From the NCBI RefSeq assembly GCF_012290005.1, contig NZ_JAAXMS010000006.1:1-64000 (forward strand): 64,000 nt of DNA, given 5' to 3'. The notes beneath the pieces are model-generated. The model was not told the DNA's origin. It saw nothing but the letters and a program-made list of their open reading frames with translations, and searched no databases. The translations under genes and the position numbers were made by a program. Positions 9,976 through 17,473 of this stretch are shown one piece after another (the first letter of the stretch is position 1; every line of letters starts with the position of its first letter). The DNA comes from Crateriforma spongiae. GTDB taxonomy: Bacteria > Planctomycetota > Planctomycetia > Pirellulales > Pirellulaceae.

Positions 9976-10937
9976 TGGTTATTCAATCCTCGAAAAACGG
10001 TCTTTGCGTTGTCGTGAAGGATCCGTCGTTTCTGTGTCGCCGACAGCAAGTCCGAATCGCAGCGAACCGTATCAATCAACTGTTGGTACGTGTGCAGATT
10101 TAGCGTTACCGGTGCGTCGGATCCCCAAATCAGCTTTTCGGCCCCGACCAACCCTACCGCTTCGCGCAACAGACGGGCGACCTCAGGGCATGGATAGCTT
10201 TCTTCCAAGAGGGTTGGCACGGCGGATAAGCCCAGCCAAACGTTGTCCCTTTGCCCGAGTTCCAGCAGGCTCTGACGACGCTTCAACGCGACCGTGTCAG
10301 ACAATTGATCTGCGGGTAGATAGCCCAGATGTGCAAGCACGAAACGCGTCGAGGGCATTCGCGAGATCAGCGCATCAAAGCCTTCGACTTGATAGCCAAG
10401 ATTCCCTGGAGGTCCCGGATCAATGATCACTTCAAGACCTTCATCGGCAACCGTCTGCCAAATTCCATCCATCTCCGCAGAATCGATCCGGAAATCGGGA
10501 TACAAGCCGGTCCAACCCCAATCAAAACTCATCTCCATTTTCAACGTGTGATGCCGGGGCGAGACGAATTGGCGAATCGTCTTAGTCGCGAGCGGGTCTC
10601 GGGGATCGATCTGAATGACTCCGCAAAACCGATCAGGATATCGCTGTGTGCAGTCACCGATGTATTCGTTGCAGGTACCCAGCGTGGGGTTCTGCAGGAG
10701 TACGGCTTGCTTTACGCCTGACCGATCCATTAGCTCGACCAATGATTCAACCGGATAGTTGGAATCGACACATGTGGTCGGCAACATGGGCACGAACTCT
10801 GCACCACGATTTACACATCCACAACGGCCTGAAACCACTTTGCCGAAGCGATTGCGGCCACGGACCGTGGGAATCACATGAACGTGCGCGTCGATGATCG
10901 GGATTTCTTCATGCATCGCAAACGCCTCAAAGCTCAA
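9972..10937 (-). CDS. Amidohydrolase 2 family protein, sugar-lactonase-like
   Basis: This is a 321-residue cytoplasmic protein. The metal-binding motif IDAHVHV is near the N-terminus, VLAHLGYLP is at about residue 214, and a late WGSDAP carries the catalytic Asp. This order matches the amidohydrolase-2 (COG3618-like) family, which includes L-fucono- and L-rhamnono-lactonases. It lies between an SDR dehydrogenase and a sulfatase and overlaps both by 4 nt. With the enolase-superfamily gene upstream it would supply the lactone-opening step of a non-phosphorylative sugar pathway. That role is inferred; 2-pyrone or aromatic decarboxylase relatives cannot be excluded. Met8 at 10916 is an alternative start. 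Confidence 0.85.
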   Translation of the reverse strand: MSFEAFAMHEEIPIIDAHVHVIPTVRGRNRFGKVVSGRCGCVNRGAEFVPMLPTTCVDSNYPVESLVELMDRSGVKQAVLLQNPTLGTCNEYIGDCTQRYPDRFCGVIQIDPRDPLATKTIRQFVSPRHHTLKMEMSFDWGWTGLYPDFRIDSAEMDGIWQTVADEGLEVIIDPGPPGNLGYQVEGFDALISRMPSTRFVLAHLGYLPADQLSDTVALKRRQSLLELGQRDNVWLGLSAVPTLLEESYPCPEVARLLREAVGLVGAEKLIWGSDAPVTLNLHTYQQLIDTVRCDSDLLSATQKRRILHDNAKTVFRGLNNQ

Positions 10938-11710
10938 GTCATGATCATTCCGCCGGTGATGTTGAGTGCTTGCCCGGTCATAGCACTGCTTTCTTCACCG
11001 CAAAGAAATTTGACGACGTTCGCTACCTCCTCCGGGCGAATGAACCGCTTCATCGGCACGTCTTCCCAGGCCTTGTGCATCGCCGCAAGATCGACACCTT
11101 CTGCTTCGGAGTGCATGCGAACGAGTTGTCCAATTCGCTCGCCTTCAATCGGACCCGGACAGACAGCGTTCACACGAATTCCGTGTTCTACCAACTCCAG
11201 TGCAAGCGTCTGCGTCAGCCCTATTAGCGCCCACTTGCTTGAGACATAATCCGCTCGGAAGGGCAAACCACGCCTGGCAACATTGCTGGCGATGTTGATG
11301 ATCCGACCCGATTTGCGAGCGATCATGTGGTGCGATACTTCACGTGTGACGAGCATCGTGCCGGTCAGATTGACCCGAAGCGTTTAGTCCCAGTCCTCGA
11401 GTTTCATGTCCTGAAGCAACTGCGCCTTTCCGTTGAATCCAGCGTTGTTGATCAGGATGTCGATTTTCCCGTCCAGAAGTTGCGCTGCGTCGGCGACCGC
11501 TTTCGTCACGTCCGTTTCCACGGCGATGTCGCAGGATAAGCCGTCAGCGGTCGCACCAAGGCGTCGCAAGTCTTGGACGGATGCGGCGGGATCTTGTCGA
11601 TCCAGTACGACCAATCGAGCACCCTCCGCAGCAAACTGCTCGGCCAGGCTCTTCCCCAGCCCCATCGCGGCGCCGGTGACAATGACGTTTTTCGTTTCGA
11701 ATCGTCTCAT
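10934..11710 (-). pseudogene. SDR-family dehydrogenase interrupted by an in-frame TAA
   Basis: The reading frame from the ATG at 11710 encodes a classical FabG-like short-chain dehydrogenase of about 258 residues. It shows the nucleotide-binding motif VTGAAMGLGKS, the NNAG motif, the catalytic Ser region IINIAS, and Tyr-x3-Lys in YVSSK. A single TAA at 11386-11384 (codon 109) splits it. The frame resumes without any shift as TLRVNLTGTMLVT, so the protein would read LEDWD-stop-TLRVNLTG. A CAA (Gln) codon changed by one C-to-T step would explain it. Both halves keep perfect family motifs, so the lesion is recent, a sequencing error, or read through. It overlaps the amidohydrolase by 4 nt and probably oxidised the sugar or sugar acid in this pathway. 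Confidence 0.88.
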
Positions 11711-11736
11711 GACAACTCTTTTGCTTCTGCGACGCT

Positions 11737-12918
11737 TTAGGAGTCTTGTTTTGCGAATTGTCGTAAGGTCGATTCGTCGACCGTTACACCCAGCCCGGCT
11801 CCCTGTGGTACGGGAACCTTTCCGTCCGCACCAATCGCGATCGTCTGCGTCAGCAAATCGTCACGCAGCGGGTTGTGGTTTTGATCGAACTCGACGACCG
11901 GCTCGTTTTGCAGCGGAATCGGATTGGCCGTATGCGGCATCGGCGGCAAAGCGGCGATCGCGTGAAGAGCTGCTGCCAATGCGATTCCCGATCCCCACAC
12001 GTGTGGAAGCACGGGGACACCGTACGCCGAGGCAATCGCGTTGATCTTTTGCCATTCGGAAAAGCCACCGCAAACGCAAAGATCGGGTTGGGCAATATCC
12101 ACGCATCCGCTGCTGATCAAATCCCGAAATCCCCAACGCGCGTATTCCGCTTCACCCCCGGCGATCGAGATGTCCAGAGTCTCACGCACACGTCGATAAC
12201 CATCACGATCTTCTGGCGGCACAGGCTCTTCGAATAACAGGCAACCGAATTCTTCAAGAACGCGGCCCATGCGTATCGCCGTCGTCGCGTTGTAGGCGTG
12301 GTTGCAGTCGACCAAGATCCCGGTTGTCGGTCCCACTGCGCTACGAACAGCCTCCAGACGCCGGCGGTCGTCTTCAATACTGACCAGGCCGATCTTAATC
12401 TTCAGCAAATCAAAGCCTGCTTGAACGTACGAATGGGCCTCTTCCGCAAGTTGCGGCAGTCCTCGCTCAATTTCCTTGACGTCTTCGCCTCGGTAATAGC
12501 AGCCTGTTGCATATGCAGGCACGCTTTGGCGAAAAGCACCACCCAGTAGTTCGTGGACCGGAACACCGAACGATTGACCTTTCAGGTCCCACAAAGCGAT
12601 GTCGATAGCGGAGATCGCTTCGATGTAAGAGCCCTTCTGGCCGAAGTCACGAGTCGCCGCATAGAGTTCCTCCCAGATCCTGCCCGACTCACGCGGTGAC
12701 CGACCAATGATCTCGGGTGCAAGTACATGATCGATACATGCAGCAACCGGCTCCGCGGGACCGTACTGACCACCTTCACCCCAGCCGACCGCACCGTCGT
12801 CTGTTTCAATGCGAACCAGCAAGCTATTACGTTCGGGAAACGCGCATTGCGATGAATAAAACCGATCGTTGCCGAGCTGGACGGTCAGCACATAGGTCTT
12901 TACCGACTGAATCTTCAT
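11737..12918 (-). CDS. Mandelate racemase/muconate lactonizing enzyme family (enolase superfamily)
   Basis: The protein has 393 residues, the normal family length. The N-terminal capping domain is followed by a barrel with LKIKIG (general-base Lys), LVDCNHAYN (first metal ligand), LLFEEPVPPED (second ligand), AGGEAEYARWG (third ligand) and PHVWGSG, whose His would be the second base. These residues fit the mandelate-racemase subgroup that dehydrates or isomerises sugar acids. The segment VPAYATGCYY resembles galactarolactone cycloisomerase-like members. It is the first enzyme gene after the GntR regulator and 26 nt ahead of the SDR gene. A dehydratase or cycloisomerase step on a sugar acid from the glycan is the best inference. 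Confidence 0.9.
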   Translation of the reverse strand: MKIQSVKTYVLTVQLGNDRFYSSQCAFPERNSLLVRIETDDGAVGWGEGGQYGPAEPVAACIDHVLAPEIIGRSPRESGRIWEELYAATRDFGQKGSYIEAISAIDIALWDLKGQSFGVPVHELLGGAFRQSVPAYATGCYYRGEDVKEIERGLPQLAEEAHSYVQAGFDLLKIKIGLVSIEDDRRRLEAVRSAVGPTTGILVDCNHAYNATTAIRMGRVLEEFGCLLFEEPVPPEDRDGYRRVRETLDISIAGGEAEYARWGFRDLISSGCVDIAQPDLCVCGGFSEWQKINAIASAYGVPVLPHVWGSGIALAAALHAIAALPPMPHTANPIPLQNEPVVEFDQNHNPLRDDLLTQTIAIGADGKVPVPQGAGLGVTVDESTLRQFAKQDS

Positions 12919-12968
12919 CCATTCATCTCGGTGAATTGATACTTGGCATGGTGTCTTCGGCTCTGGTT

Positions 12969-13673
12969 TCAGTCACTGGCGGTGGAAACGGAACCTGCCG
13001 TACCAACTTGACGGTTTCGAAAGGCAGCCAAAACATCTGTCAGCGTGCTAGCGATGTGCTCGCGCATTCGTCGCTCCGCCTCTTCACCGTCGCGCAGCTT
13101 CAGCGCTTCCAAGACCTCTTGGTGCTGCTCGATCGATCGTTCAAGTCGATTGGGAACCAATAACGCGAGTTCGTGCAACCGCTCGGTCAACTCCTTCAGG
13201 TTGGCGACCATTCGCAGCAGTCGAGGCGTACCTCCCACACTCAGGACCACTCGGTGCAATTCATCCGTTGCATCGGAGGCGCCGGCGCGATCGCCATCGG
13301 CAAGCATTGCTGATGCCACGGCCATGCGTTCCTGCAAATGTGCAAGGGCGGAATCGCTGAGCAACTCGGCGGCACGTCGCGCACTGATACCCTCCAGCGC
13401 TTGCCGAATCAGATAAGCCTCGTTGATGTCTTCTGCGGAGATTCCAACGACGATGGCACCTTTGCGCGGCAGAATTTGGACCAGGTGCTCATGCTCCAGA
13501 CGGCGAAGTGCCTCGCGGATGGGGGTCCGGCTGACCTTCAAGTCGTCAGCCACTCCCAGCTCGGTCAGCGGCTGGCCCGGAGAGTATTCGGCACTGAGGA
13601 TTCGGGATTTCAAGACCGCGAACACCCGGTCACTGGTGGTCGTGGCAAGGCTCTTTGACGCGGCAATTTCCAA
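12969..13673 (-). CDS. GntR-family (FCD/FadR-type) transcriptional regulator
   Basis: An N-terminal winged helix-turn-helix (GQPLTELGVADDLKVSRTPIREALRRLEHEHLV) is followed by an all-helical FCD ligand domain. The open frame reaches a TTG at 13781. I prefer the TTG at 13673, preceded by CGGAG about 8 nt upstream. It gives 234 residues, typical for FCD regulators, and leaves the palindrome at 13718-13727 outside the gene. FCD proteins usually sense sugar acids or carboxylates and repress the adjacent operon. It is the first gene of the leftward cluster, 50 nt before the enolase-superfamily gene, so it is the probable switch for the whole polysaccharide operon. Confidence 0.87.
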   Translation of the reverse strand: MEIAASKSLATTTSDRVFAVLKSRILSAEYSPGQPLTELGVADDLKVSRTPIREALRRLEHEHLVQILPRKGAIVVGISAEDINEAYLIRQALEGISARRAAELLSDSALAHLQERMAVASAMLADGDRAGASDATDELHRVVLSVGGTPRLLRMVANLKELTERLHELALLVPNRLERSIEQHQEVLEALKLRDGEEAERRMREHIASTLTDVLAAFRNRQVGTAGSVSTASD

Positions 13674-13717
13674 CGTTTTTGACTCCGATAACGTCTTGTG
13701 GTCATGTTGGGTACCGA

Positions 13718-13727
13718 TTGTATACAA
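13718..13727. promoter_or_regulatory. Candidate GntR/FCD operator palindrome
   Basis: TTGTATACAA is a perfect 10-bp palindrome just upstream of the preferred GntR start. It carries the GT...AC half-sites known for FadR-type operators. Autoregulation and control of the operon are inferred. Confidence 0.6.
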
Positions 13728-13858
13728 CGTGGGTTCGCCAGGCAAACGACGGCACCCGCGGATCGGATGCCTCCCGCTCAAAGCCGCCTTGGTTTGTTTC
13801 TGACAGCCGGGTTAACAGCGGAAGAACCGTTCCCGCACTAGAGCAGTGTTAACGCCGA

Positions 13859-14311
13859 CTAAGGGCAGGCTCCGGTCCACTTGAGGTCATCGAGATCTCG
13901 TAGCCGAGAACAAATCAGCTTCTGCAGACTGACGTACTCGGCGGTGGAAATCCAAACTTCCATTCCACCGGGCGACACTTTTCGTCGGCGAGCGAATCGG
14001 GACTGATCGAAAGCCTGGTCGGTCAATTCGAATTGCTCGATCCGAAATGGCGTTCCTACGATCTGAATTTCCTTCTTGACCGTTCCGCCGATCAGCTCAA
14101 ACGACAATTACGTATCAAACTTGAATGAGTTGCTAAGCCGGTCCGCCAGTGCACGTGTATCCAACTCGGAAGTTCCGATCACAAAATCTGCACCGGTGGT
14201 TGAGCGTGGAAACAAGTAGTACACGCTGGAGGAAGATCTCCTCAGCATGTAGTCCAATCCCGCCTCATTCATGGCTGCGATCAATTGCGTAACGGCTTCC
14301 CCAAGCTCCAC
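13859..14311 (-). pseudogene. Degraded nucleotidyltransferase-like gene with in-frame stop
   Basis: Two pieces lie in the same frame, separated by one TAA at 14110-14108. The first contains LGEAVTQLIAAMNEAGLDYML, then SSSSVYYLFPRSTTGADFVI. It resembles the start of nucleotidyltransferase-fold proteins, where the usual pattern is Y-M-hydrophobic-Gly-Gly-x-Ala-Ser followed by R-x-T-x-D-hydrophobic-D. The Gly/Ser core and the first Asp appear altered. The second piece (FELTDQAFDQSRFARRRKV, then EYVSLQKLICSRLRDLDDLK) matches the distal helix of that fold. With a stop and lost catalytic residues it is most likely non-functional. Exact family membership is uncertain. Confidence 0.6.
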
Positions 14312-14329
14312 GTCGTGGGGGCCGCTGGT

Positions 14330-14534
14330 TCCTGCAATTTCGGCGTCGTTTCTCGCGAGACAACCCCATCCCCTGCCAATCGTTCAACCAGGATGGTGGC
14401 TGCTTCCACAAGTCACGTTGCTCAACAAAAACAGACCACTCGTCATGCATCCGCATGTACTTCACGATCCCGGGCATGAGATCGCGACTATACCCGCTGG
14501 AAGTTTCGATCATTAGTGCCACATGACGTTTCAT
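14330..14534 (-). pseudogene. Truncated, frameshifted XylR-like regulator fragment
   Basis: The frame starts MKRHVALMIETSSGYSRDLM and continues VKYMRMHDEWSVFVEQRDLW to WLNDWQG. This matches the first 55 or so residues of XylR-type regulators, which combine a LacI-like sensor with an AraC DNA-binding domain and are about 380 residues when whole. At a G run (14370-14373) the frame slips; one extra base would restore WQGDGVVSRETTPKLQ. No sensor remainder or AraC domain follows. It runs into the nucleotidyltransferase remnant, so this stretch is a join of two broken genes. Confidence 0.65.
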
Positions 14535-14800
14535 TCATACATTCAAGACAGCATACGATGCTGGCGAAGTTCGCGGAGCACGAGCACTGCAGCCAGCAAT
14601 TCTTTGGGACATAGTTGAGGCTAGTTCCGAGGGACGAGCGTACGATTCGATGAAAGGCGATTCTATCCCGGAAGACACACGAGAAACACGGTCACGACGC
14701 ATACCATGCCAAAGATGGCGGCAGAAATTGCGGATCAAACGTACGATCAAATGCGGACGTCCAGTACCAAAATTCGGTTTCATTGTTCAAGCAAGACCAA
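14535..14800. other. Intergenic stretch without recognisable gene
   Basis: The open frames here look like no known family and I do not support them. The only notable feature is GACATAGTTGAGG at 14608-14620, which also occurs exactly in the repeat at 39608-39642. Confidence 0.5.
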
Positions 14801-15952
14801 TTAGTCACTCAATGACGCGTTCGTCAGGTTTGAAAGAATCATTGCCGCAATGTCGTCGTTGTTCGTGTCTTGCATCAGTAGATGCGAGTTGCCGTCGATG
14901 TTTTGTTCGGGCAGCCAGATCATGGTGGCCTTTCCACCGGCTGCCTGAATCTGTTTCACCATTTGAGCACTTGCCTCGTAGCGTCCTTGCATCGGACGCA
15001 AGTCAAAGTTGTCGCCGTAGACCGCGATCAGTTGTTTGTCCGCGAAGTGCTGCTTGATGTCGTCAGCATTCGTCGGCGTCCCGGTTACCTCCACAGTGAT
15101 TAATCCGTTGACCAGATCTCCTCGATCGCGTGTCGCCGCGTAGCCGGTCGGCCCAGCCGCGGAATGGACAAGTATCGTGGCCGGACCAATCTTCTCCAGC
15201 AATTCGACCAATGCGTTGACTTTGGGGTTGGTGCCTCGCCTGCCGGAAGCGGTATCACTCGGGGTATCCGAATCAACCTGCTTTTCCTCTGCCGAACCGG
15301 CCTCGGCACGTTCTTGCACTGCCTGCCCGCGAAAACGTCCGCGTCGTCGAAATTCGCCTGCACCGCCCTGACCTGCAGCAGCTCCGCCACGACCGCCGCT
15401 GCGGCCACCACCCGACATGACCGGCGTCATCGATGCATGGAGTTGATCGATATGCTTGTAGGGAAATCGCGTGTTCTCTGCGGGAACACCGGGTTCAGGC
15501 CCGATCCCCCAACGACGCCACGTGATCTCGTTGGACCACAGCATGATGCGTGGTGTCGTTTCCGAGGCGGTGATCTTCCCAACCTCGAAACCCGAGATCG
15601 CATTTCCTGGTTCGTCGAAGACATACACGGGATGCCCCGCCTTGGCAAAGATCTGCGCCCAACCCTCTCGTCCATCGGGAGTTCCGAGATACAGATAAGA
15701 AGTCAATCCCATACCGGGGATCATGACGATGGGTGATTTGTCTTGCCGCTTTTCTTTCGGCGGGACCAGGAAATGAACGGGGGCCTGGTCGACGATTTGA
15801 TTTCCACCGCCAAATCGCCCCGCGCTGGTCATGGCGACCTCACGTCCACCCACGAACATGACGCCCATTTTCTCCAGCACCAAGGGCTCGCTGGCAGCCG
15901 CTGAGGCCACTGTGAAAAGGGCAAACACAGAAGTCCAAATCGTGTTCTTCAT
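14801..15952 (-). CDS. Secreted alpha/beta-hydrolase-like protein with Gly/Arg-rich insert
   Basis: The protein has 383 residues and a signal peptide ending near Ala-Ala-Ser-Glu (about 20). IVMIPGMGLTSYLYL and HPVYVFDEPGNAISG match the first strands and oxyanion region of alpha/beta-hydrolases. TILVHSAAGPTGYAAT fits the nucleophile elbow, with Ser in HSAAG. The late acid and His lie in AVYGDNFDLRP and NIDGNSHLLMQD. Residues about 182-240 are a low-complexity Gly/Arg insert (SGGRGGAAAGQGG, RRRGRFRGQ) that is not part of the fold. It is the last gene of the DUF1501/PSD1 operon, 3 nt after DUF1501. A periplasmic esterase is the likely role; the substrate is unknown. Confidence 0.8.
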   Translation of the reverse strand: MKNTIWTSVFALFTVASAAASEPLVLEKMGVMFVGGREVAMTSAGRFGGGNQIVDQAPVHFLVPPKEKRQDKSPIVMIPGMGLTSYLYLGTPDGREGWAQIFAKAGHPVYVFDEPGNAISGFEVGKITASETTPRIMLWSNEITWRRWGIGPEPGVPAENTRFPYKHIDQLHASMTPVMSGGGRSGGRGGAAAGQGGAGEFRRRGRFRGQAVQERAEAGSAEEKQVDSDTPSDTASGRRGTNPKVNALVELLEKIGPATILVHSAAGPTGYAATRDRGDLVNGLITVEVTGTPTNADDIKQHFADKQLIAVYGDNFDLRPMQGRYEASAQMVKQIQAAGGKATMIWLPEQNIDGNSHLLMQDTNNDDIAAMILSNLTNASLSD

Positions 15953-15955
15953 GAT

Positions 15956-17377
15956 TTAACTCAGTATCTCGTGTGCAACGGTTCCCGCGGTCTCGGTCAA
16001 ACGCATCTCGCGACCCGCATAGCGGAAAGTCAGTTTTTCGTGATCGAATCCCAGCAGATGCAAAATAGTGGCGTGCCAGTCGTGAATGTGCGTCTTCCCG
16101 GAGATCGCTTCGTAGCCGTGATCATCCGTTTTGCCGTACTGGAATCCGCCTTTAACACCACCACCAGCCATCCACATCGTGAATCCCTTGTGATTGTGAT
16201 CGCGACCTTTGCCATCGGGGGAGTAAGGCGTACGGCCGAATTCGCCACCCCACAAGATCAGTGTGTCCTTCAGCAGATCACGACGCCGGAGATCTGTAAT
16301 TAAACCCGCGATCGGTTTGTCCGTTTCGGCGCAATTCTCTGAAAGTGCAGTTTGCAGATTGCTGTGCTGGTCCCAGCTTCCGTGTCCAAGTTCGATGAAT
16401 CGGACGCCCGCCTCGGAAAATCGCCTGGCCAGCAAGCATTGACGCCCAAACCCGTCGGTGGGATCTTCGCCGATGCCGTACAGGGCCAGCGTATCCTGCG
16501 TTTCACCCGACGTGTCCATGACTGCGGGCACGGCATCTTGCATTCGGAAGGCCAATTCGTAGTTTTCCAGCGCCCCTTCAATCTCTGGATTGTGGATATC
16601 CCTCGCTAATTTTTCACGATTTAGGTTGGCGAGTAGATCGAGCTGCGCGCGCTGATCGGTCTTCGACAGACGCTGATTTACCGCATTGTTGATTCCATAC
16701 GGATTCACTTCGCCACGACGCATCCGATCAATTCGTCGGTTGCGGGCACTGGTGTCAGTAACGGTGAACTTGGTGCCTTGAAATGCCGCCGGCAAGAAAG
16801 CACTGCCGAAGTTCTGTGCGCCGCCGACACTACTTGGCGGATTGATCGAGATGAAACCTGGCAGGTTTTGGTTTTCGGTGCCGAGTCCGTACAGTGCCCA
16901 CGCCCCCATCGACGGCCGGACTTGTTGAAAGTTTCCTGTATGCAATTGCAACATCGCCTGGGCGTGAGACGGTTGGTCGCAATGCATGCCGTTAAGCAGG
17001 CACAGGTTATCAGCTTGCTTGGCCAAATGGGGAAACAACTCGGAAATCCAAAGTCCACTGTCGCCATGCTGATTGAAACGAAAGCTTGATTTGCACCAGG
17101 GTGTCCCGTAGTTGGAAGGCCTGCCATGATCGGTGGCTAGCCTCGGCTTGTAGTCAAACGTATCGACGTGCGAGGGGCCACCGCGCATGCACAAGAAGAT
17201 GACTCGCTTGGCACGAGGCTCAAAATGCGGCGACCGTGAATTCAACGACGATTCGCTCGCGGGACTTTGCTCCGCGGCCAGCGCGGAAAACGCCAAGTAG
17301 CCAAACCCAGCCGACATGCTCTGTAGGGCATGGCGTCGCGAGATAGAGGGTGCTGTGGGATGGTTCGTGCAAATCAT
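15956..17377 (-). CDS. DUF1501 family secreted protein
   Basis: The start Met at 17377 gives 473 residues beginning with SRRHALQSMSAGFGYLAF, a Tat-type twin-Arg export signal. The open frame could extend to 17473, but that would place a perfect hairpin inside the coding region. The DUF1501 marks are RVIFLCMRGGPSHVDTFDYKP, NGMHCDQPSHAQAMLQLHTG, and late LWGGEFGRTPYSPDGKGRDHNHKGF. This family is related to alkaline phosphatase/sulfatase folds and in planctomycetes is almost always paired with a PSD1 cytochrome gene, as here. The enzymatic role is not established. Co-transcription with neighbours on both sides is likely. Confidence 0.92.
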   Translation of the reverse strand: MICTNHPTAPSISRRHALQSMSAGFGYLAFSALAAEQSPASESSLNSRSPHFEPRAKRVIFLCMRGGPSHVDTFDYKPRLATDHGRPSNYGTPWCKSSFRFNQHGDSGLWISELFPHLAKQADNLCLLNGMHCDQPSHAQAMLQLHTGNFQQVRPSMGAWALYGLGTENQNLPGFISINPPSSVGGAQNFGSAFLPAAFQGTKFTVTDTSARNRRIDRMRRGEVNPYGINNAVNQRLSKTDQRAQLDLLANLNREKLARDIHNPEIEGALENYELAFRMQDAVPAVMDTSGETQDTLALYGIGEDPTDGFGRQCLLARRFSEAGVRFIELGHGSWDQHSNLQTALSENCAETDKPIAGLITDLRRRDLLKDTLILWGGEFGRTPYSPDGKGRDHNHKGFTMWMAGGGVKGGFQYGKTDDHGYEAISGKTHIHDWHATILHLLGFDHEKLTFRYAGREMRLTETAGTVAHEILS

Positions 17378-17411
17378 GGATAACAAGTGTTTAAAAAAGC
17401 ATGGGCTATCT

Positions 17412-17471
17412 GTCGCCTTTCGCTCCGCGAAACTCGCGGACAACCGTTGCTTTCGCGGAGCGAAAGACGAC
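17412..17471. repeat. Perfect hairpin (REP-like) between PSD1 and DUF1501 genes
   Basis: Arms CTTTCGCTCCGCGAAA (17417-17432) and TTTCGCGGAGCGAAAG (17451-17466) are exact reverse complements around an 18-nt loop. The pairing extends outward through GTCG/CGAC with one mismatch. There is no T-run. It may stabilise or separate the two messages, or be a mobile palindrome. Confidence 0.75.
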
Positions 17472-17473
17472 AT

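Noticed and set aside
12969-13781. Longest GntR frame starting at 13781
   Set aside because: The extra 36 residues would encode over the operator palindrome and exceed the family length; a TTG at 13673 fits better.
13804-13855. Faint likeness to the IS leader (GTTAACAGCGGAAGAAC)
   Set aside because: Too short and diverged from the leader at 23.9 and 40.3 kb to call another copy.
14535-14783. 82-residue minus-strand frame
   Set aside because: No domain, no good ribosome site, and odd composition; it lies in a region of gene debris.
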